Source of the DNA: Thiobacillus sp. UBA2597
Lineage (GTDB): Bacteria > Pseudomonadota > Gammaproteobacteria > Burkholderiales > Thiobacillaceae
DNA length: 8,553 nt
Direction: 5' to 3'
Assembly: GCA_002339725.1 (NCBI GenBank)
Contig: DDKN01000078.1
Location: 504 to 9,056, forward strand
Every line of letters starts with the position of its first letter. Position 1 is the first letter of the stretch. The notes beneath the pieces were generated by a model. It saw only the letters and a list, made by a program, of their open reading frames with translations. It was not told where the DNA came from and did not search any database. Below, in pieces: positions 4,635-8,553 of the stretch. A program made the translations under genes and the position numbers.

Positions 4635-7600
4635 TTACTCCGTCACCAGCACCAGGAGGTCCTGCCCGGCGGCCACCTGCCCGCCCTCGCGGCAGAAGAC
4701 CTTGTGCACCCGGCCATCACACGGCGCCAGCACGGCGAATTCCATCTTCATCGATTCGACGATGACGAGCGGATCGCCCTGCTTCACCTCGGCGCCATCC
4801 TGCACTTCCACCTTCCACACGTTGCCAGCGACGTGGCTGGCGATCGCGCGGCCGTTTTCCGGCAGGTCGAGCTCGCTGTCGGGCGCGGCCTCGGCCACGG
4901 TGAGATCGCTGGCGTACTCGGCCTGGCCGCTTGCACGCCAACGCTCGCGCTCGGCCTCGAACGCCGCCTGCTGCCGCGTCTTGAAGGCGGCGATGGAGTC
5001 GGCGTTGTCCGCGAGGAAGCGGTTGTAGTCGCGCAGGCTGAACGTCGTTTCCTCGATCTTGAGCGGATAGCGGCCGAGCGGGAAATCCTCGCGGATCTGC
5101 AGCAGCTCCTGTTCGCTTACCGGGTAGAAGCGCACCTGGTCGAAGAAGCGCAGGAGCCAGGGCTTGCCGTCGGTGAATGCCTGCGTCTGCCGCCAGCGGT
5201 TCCACATCTGCAGGGTGCGGCCGACGAACTGGTAGCCGCCGGGCCCTTCCATGCCGTACACGCACATATAGGCGCCGCCGATGCCGACGGCGTTTTCCGG
5301 CGTCCAGGTGCGCGCGGGGTTGTACTTGGTGGTCACCAGCCGGTGGCGCGGGTCGATGGGGGTGGCGACCGGCGCGCCGAGGTAGACGTCACCCAGGCCC
5401 AGCACCAGATAACTCGCCTCGAAGACGATACGCTTCACGTCCTCGATGCTGTCGAGCCCGTTGATGCGGCGGATGAATTCGGTGTTGGAGGGACACCAGG
5501 GCGCATCCTTGCGCACCGACTGCATGTATTTCTCGATCGCGAGCCGGGTCGCCGCGTCGTCCCACGACAGCGGCAGGTGCACGATGCGGGTCGGCACCTC
5601 GATGTCCTCGATCGCCGGCAGCGCCCTTTCCGCGGCGAGCAGCCGATCCATGAGTTCGGTGAGCAGCAGCACGCGCGAGTCGTAATGCACCTGCAGCGAG
5701 CGGATGCCCGGGGTGAGATCGAGGATGCCCGGGACCGCGGCGGCCTGGAGATGCGTCATCAGCGCGTGCATGCGGAAACGCAGGTTGAGGTCGAGCGTGA
5801 GCGGCCCGTATTCGACGAGCAGGTACTTGTCGCCGGCGCGGCGGTAGACCACCGCAACCGGATTGTCGGTGTCGGGGATGCGGTGCAGCACCGGCTCGGC
5901 GAGCCCCTCTCCCCCGCTCACTTTCCCGATTGCGGGAGCGGGGAGCAGGCTGGCGACCATCTGGTCCTGTGCCGCCTCCATGCGCTCGGCCTGCGCTTGC
6001 GAGAGGCGCCTGAAGCGCACCGTGTCGCCGGGCCGAAGCTGCCCGAGCTTCCACAGCTCGGCCTGCACGATGGTGGCCGGGCAGACGAAGCCGCCGAGGC
6101 TGGGACCATCCGGCCCGAGGATAACCGGCATGTCGCCGGTGAAGTCGACCGCGCCGATGGCGTAGGCGTTGTCGTGGATGTTCGAGGGATGCAGGCCCGC
6201 CTCGCCGCCGTCCTTGCGCGCCCATTGGGGGCGCGGGCCGATGAGCCGAACCCCGGTGCGGCTGGAGTTGTAGTGCACCTCCCAGTCGGTAGAGAAGAAC
6301 ATTTCAATGTCGGCGTCGGTGAAGAAGTCCGGCGCGCCGTGCGGGCCGTACAGCACGCCGATCTCCCAGGCGTGGCCGTAAGTCGGGATCAGATCGGCGG
6401 GCAATGCGGTGCCAATGTCCGAGGCTGCCGCTGGCGGGATGTGCAACACGTCACCCACCCTGAGCGTGCGCCCGGCATGCCCCCCGAACTGACCCAGCGT
6501 GAAGGTCGATTTGCTGCCGAGGTAATCGGGTACGTCGAAGCCGCCGCGCACCGCGAGGTAGGTGCGGCAGCCGGCGCCCTGGACGGCGCCGAGCTTCAAG
6601 ATGCCACCCGCCTTGACCCCATGCGCCGCCCAGTTGGCGAGCGTCTGGCCGTCGAGCGTGGCCCCCATGTCGGCGCCCGCAAGCGCGATCACGGCGTCGC
6701 AGTTGAAGCGCAGCGTGGGACCGGCCACCGTCAACTCCAGCGCCGCCGCACCCTCCGGGTTGCCGACGAGCCGGTTCGCGAGGCGACACGCGAGGGCGTC
6801 CATCGGACCGGACGGCGGCACGCCGACGTCCCAGTAGCCGGTGCGCCCCGGCCAGTCCTGGATGCTCGACTGCACGCCCGGCTCGATAACGTCGATGGTC
6901 GTCGGGCGGTAGTGGAAGGCATTGAGATACCGTGTGGTCTGGCGGCCCTCCATGAACACCGCGTCGCGCACGATCTGCGCGAGATAACCAAGGTTGGTCT
7001 CGATGCCGGCGACGCGCGTGTCGGCGAGCGCCTGCTGCAGCTTCGCCAGTGCCTCGGCGCGGTCGCGCCCCCTGACGATGAGCTTGGCGACCATCGGGTC
7101 ATAGAACGGCGGCACCTCGCTGCCGCGCTCGACCCAGGTCTCGATGCGCACATCCATGGGGAACACGACCTCGGTCAGCACGCCCGCGGCCGGCTGGAAA
7201 TCCTTGCCCGGGTCCTCGGCGTAGAGCCGCACCTGGATCGATGCGCCCTGGAGTTCGGGCTTGAAGCCGGAGAGGTCGAGCTCACCGGCGGCCTCCTTCA
7301 CCATCCATTCGACGAGGTCGACGCCGCTCACCTCCTCGGTGACGCCGTGCTCGACCTGCAGGCGCGTGTTGACCTCGAGAAAATAGAATTCGCCATTGGT
7401 CGCGTCGTAGACGAACTCGACCGTGCCGGCCGAGCGGTAGCCGACCGCCTCGCCCAGGCGCACGGCGGTGGCCAGCAGGTTCGCGCGCTGCGCGTCGGTG
7501 AGCCCCGGCGCAGGGGTTTCCTCGATCACCTTCTGGTTGCGCCGCTGCACCGAACAATCGCGTTCGCCGAGCGCGACGACATTTCCCTTGCCGTCGCCGA

Positions 7601-8237
7601 AGAGCTGCACCTCGATGTGGCGCGCATGCTCGACGTATTTCTCCAGGAAGATCCCAGCCTCCTTGAAGTTGGCGCGGGCCAGGCGCTCGACCGACGCGTA
7701 GGCTTCCTTCAGTTCGTCGGCGCTCCAGATCAGGCGCATGCCGATGCCGCCGCCGCCCGCGGTGCTCTTCAGCATCACCGGATAGCCGATGCGGGCGGCC
7801 TCGGCCTGCGCGTGGCCGGCATCACTCAGCAGGCCGGTGCCCGGCAGGAGCGGCACCTGGTTCTGCTCGGCGAGTTCGCGCGCGGTGTGCTTGAGCCCGA
7901 AGGCGCGCATCTGCGCCGGGCTCGGGCCGATGAAGGCGATGCCGGCAGCGGCGCAGGCTTCGGCGAAGCCGGGGTTTTCGGAAAGGAAGCCGTAGCCGGG
8001 GTGTATCGCCTGCGCGCCGGTCGCCTGCGCCACTTCGAGGATCTTGTCGGCGCGCAGATAACTCTGCGCCGCCGGCGCCGGGCCGATCTCGACCGCTTCG
8101 TCGGCCATGCGCACGTGCAGGCTGTGCCGGTCGGCCTCCGAATACACCGCGACCGACTTCACGCCCATGCGGCGCAGGGTACGGATGATGCGGCAGGCGA
8201 TGGCGCCGCGGTTGGCGATGAGAACCTTGTCGAACAT
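4635..8237 (-). CDS. uca: Biotin-dependent urea/guanidine carboxylase
   Basis: Encodes 1200 residues, the standard length for bacterial urea carboxylases. It uses ATP, bicarbonate and biotin to carboxylate urea or guanidine. Domain order: biotin carboxylase (about 1-446), with the glycine-rich ATP loop STAGGGGIGM (158-167), ERDCSVQRRNQKVIEE (225-240) and EVNTRLQVEHGVTEEV (288-303); carboxyltransferase with the KipA-like half (AHS2, about 447-745) and the KipI-like half (AHS1, about 785-1010); and a C-terminal biotin carrier domain with VESMKMEF, Lys1164 being the biotinylated residue. All key motifs are intact. The ATG is preceded by GGAGA about 6 nt upstream. The gene is followed after 5 nt by allophanate hydrolase and preceded by a DUF1989 gene, the standard cluster. 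Many enzymes with this annotation and neighbourhood prefer guanidine; the deciding active-site residue (Asp versus Asn in the carboxyltransferase) could not be placed by eye. The linker between the two carboxyltransferase halves contains an in-frame palindromic repeat. Confidence 0.95.
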   Translation of the reverse strand: MFDKVLIANRGAIACRIIRTLRRMGVKSVAVYSEADRHSLHVRMADEAVEIGPAPAAQSYLRADKILEVAQATGAQAIHPGYGFLSENPGFAEACAAAGIAFIGPSPAQMRAFGLKHTARELAEQNQVPLLPGTGLLSDAGHAQAEAARIGYPVMLKSTAGGGGIGMRLIWSADELKEAYASVERLARANFKEAGIFLEKYVEHARHIEVQLFGDGKGNVVALGERDCSVQRRNQKVIEETPAPGLTDAQRANLLATAVRLGEAVGYRSAGTVEFVYDATNGEFYFLEVNTRLQVEHGVTEEVSGVDLVEWMVKEAAGELDLSGFKPELQGASIQVRLYAEDPGKDFQPAAGVLTEVVFPMDVRIETWVERGSEVPPFYDPMVAKLIVRGRDRAEALAKLQQALADTRVAGIETNLGYLAQIVRDAVFMEGRQTTRYLNAFHYRPTTIDVIEPGVQSSIQDWPGRTGYWDVGVPPSGPMDALACRLANRLVGNPEGAAALELTVAGPTLRFNCDAVIALAGADMGATLDGQTLANWAAHGVKAGGILKLGAVQGAGCRTYLAVRGGFDVPDYLGSKSTFTLGQFGGHAGRTLRVGDVLHIPPAAASDIGTALPADLIPTYGHAWEIGVLYGPHGAPDFFTDADIEMFFSTDWEVHYNSSRTGVRLIGPRPQWARKDGGEAGLHPSNIHDNAYAIGAVDFTGDMPVILGPDGPSLGGFVCPATIVQAELWKLGQLRPGDTVRFRRLSQAQAERMEAAQDQMVASLLPAPAIGKVSGGEGLAEPVLHRIPDTDNPVAVVYRRAGDKYLLVEYGPLTLDLNLRFRMHALMTHLQAAAVPGILDLTPGIRSLQVHYDSRVLLLTELMDRLLAAERALPAIEDIEVPTRIVHLPLSWDDAATRLAIEKYMQSVRKDAPWCPSNTEFIRRINGLDSIEDVKRIVFEASYLVLGLGDVYLGAPVATPIDPRHRLVTTKYNPARTWTPENAVGIGGAYMCVYGMEGPGGYQFVGRTLQMWNRWRQTQAFTDGKPWLLRFFDQVRFYPVSEQELLQIREDFPLGRYPLKIEETTFSLRDYNRFLADNADSIAAFKTRQQAAFEAERERWRASGQAEYASDLTVAEAAPDSELDLPENGRAIASHVAGNVWKVEVQDGAEVKQGDPLVIVESMKMEFAVLAPCDGRVHKVFCREGGQVAAGQDLLVLVTE
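5904..5945. repeat. REP-like palindromic element inside the carboxylase gene
   Basis: A nested inverted repeat. The outer arms are CTCCCCCGCTC (5909-5919) and GAGCGGGGAG (5936-5945). The inner arms are TCCCG (5924-5928) and CGGGA (5933-5937) around a 4-nt loop. The CCCCTCTCCCCCGC type of sequence resembles short dispersed palindromes seen in many beta-proteobacterial genomes, usually between genes. Here it is translated in frame as the low-complexity linker around residues 764-780 of the carboxylase, between the KipA- and KipI-like halves. The palindrome is seen; membership in a dispersed family is inferred. Confidence 0.55.
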
Positions 8238-8243
8238 GCAATC

Positions 8244-8290
8244 TCCGGCGGGCCGTCCCGCGATTACTTTTTCCGGCGGGCCGTCCCGCC
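8244..8290. repeat. Tandem pair of palindromic repeats in the DUF1989-carboxylase gap
   Basis: An identical 18-bp unit, TCCGGCGGGCCGTCCCGC, occurs at 8244-8261 and 8272-8289, 28 bp apart. Each copy can fold: GGCGGG-CCGT-CCCGCC in the right copy (6-bp stem, 8275-8290) and a 5-bp version in the left copy. The pair fills most of the 61-nt gap between the DUF1989 stop and the carboxylase ATG. The left copy directly abuts and partly contains the GGAG ribosome binding site of the carboxylase. A T-run (8268-8272) lies between the copies on the plus strand only. Seen directly; any effect on translation or mRNA stability is inferred. Confidence 0.7.
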
Positions 8291-8298
8291 GTCGATTC

Positions 8299-8553
8299 TT
8301 ATTGTTCCGGCGCGTCCCAGATCAGCACCCGGATCGGCGTCGGGTTGTAGGCGTTGCAGGGGTTGTTGAGCTGCGGGCAGTTCGAGATCAGGCACAGCAC
8401 GTCCATCTCGGCGCGCATCTCGACATACTTGCCCGGCGCCGACACGCCGTCGGCGAACTCGAGCCCACCGGCCGGCGTCACCGGCACGTTCATGAAGAAG
8501 TTGATGTTGCTCGTGATGTCGCGCTTGGTCAGGCCGCCGTCGTAGTGCGCCAG
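8299..8553 (-). CDS. DUF1989 protein, urea carboxylase-associated protein 2 type, likely carboxyguanidine deiminase subunit (5' part outside window)
   Basis: The last 84 residues of a longer protein are visible; the open frame continues past the right edge, starting LAHYDGGLTKRDITSNINFF. Internal landmarks are FFMNVPVTPAGG, SAPGKYVEMRAEMDVL and the C-terminal signature SNCPQLNNPCNAYNPTPIRV, followed by DAPEQ and a TAA stop at 8299-8301. These are typical of DUF1989 proteins encoded next to urea carboxylase, and the position just before the carboxylase fits UAAP2. The Met at 8493 is internal, not the start, because conserved family sequence continues upstream of it. Such pairs (UAAP1/UAAP2, renamed CgdA/CgdB) have been reported to deiminate carboxyguanidine to allophanate. 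UAAP1 is expected just upstream, outside the window. DUF1989 membership is firm; UAAP2 rather than UAAP1, and the deiminase role, are likely. Confidence 0.88.
   Translation of the reverse strand: MAHYDGGLTKRDITSNINFFMNVPVTPAGGLEFADGVSAPGKYVEMRAEMDVLCLISNCPQLNNPCNAYNPTPIRVLIWDAPEQ

Noticed and set aside
3586..5028. A 480-codon plus-strand frame across the allophanate hydrolase-carboxylase junction.
   Set aside because: It is antisense to clear catalytic motifs in both genes and has a composition typical of shadow frames (Arg/Ala/Gly/Glu-rich).
8268..8290. Hairpin next to a run of Ts as a Rho-independent terminator.
   Set aside because: The T-run lies 5' of the right-hand hairpin on the plus strand and reads as As on the operon strand, so it does not form a terminator for the minus-strand operon. 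No plus-strand gene ends there.
4704..8369. A 1221-codon open frame on the plus strand, antisense to almost the whole carboxylase gene.
   Set aside because: It is explained by high GC and strong codon bias, since the carboxylase rarely uses the codons that would make antisense stops in that frame. Its translation has no recognisable domains, while the minus-strand frame has all carboxylase motifs.

Overview
The window looks like a high-GC betaproteobacterial chromosome, most likely Rhodocyclales or a relative. This rests on a TorF-type porin gene placed before glnK, a divergent ubiK, and a beta-proteobacterial style urea/guanidine carboxylase operon. No RNA genes, insertion sequences, CRISPR arrays or phage genes were seen. 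The theme is nitrogen acquisition, with two nitrogen-linked transcription units on the minus strand separated by a small housekeeping pair on the plus strand.

Left part (1-1380). On the minus strand an outer-membrane TorF-family putative porin is followed by glnK, which runs off the left edge; amtB would be expected beyond it. The two genes are separated by 64 nt holding a strong stem-loop. Upstream of the porin lies a nearly complete nitrogen-control region: a sigma-54 -24/-12 element, a perfect match to the IHF consensus, and one strong plus one weak NtrC-like palindrome whose centres are 32 bp apart. This is the best regulatory signal in the window.

Middle (1382-2826). Plus-strand ubiK, encoding an accessory factor of ubiquinone biosynthesis, overlaps by 4 nt with a gene for an M48-family metalloprotease lipoprotein that has a cysteine-bearing TPR-like C-terminal region. 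The pair converges with the next operon across only 12 bp, with no visible terminator.

Right part (2839-8553). The minus strand reads, in transcription order, a DUF1989 protein (UAAP2 type, cut by the right edge), a 1200-aa biotin-dependent urea/guanidine carboxylase, and allophanate hydrolase. Such clusters were long called urea amidolyase operons. DUF1989 pairs found with these carboxylases have been shown to be carboxyguanidine deiminases, so the likely pathway is guanidine to carboxyguanidine to allophanate to ammonium and CO2. Direct urea use cannot be excluded from the sequence. Two palindromic repeat features stand out here: a REP-like palindrome translated in frame inside the carboxylase linker, and a tandem pair of hairpin repeats between the DUF1989 gene and the carboxylase that abuts its ribosome binding site.

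Ammonium released by the right-hand operon and ammonium taken up through the presumed AmtB-GlnK system feed the same pool, so shared NtrC control is plausible. The promoter of the right-hand operon lies outside the window.
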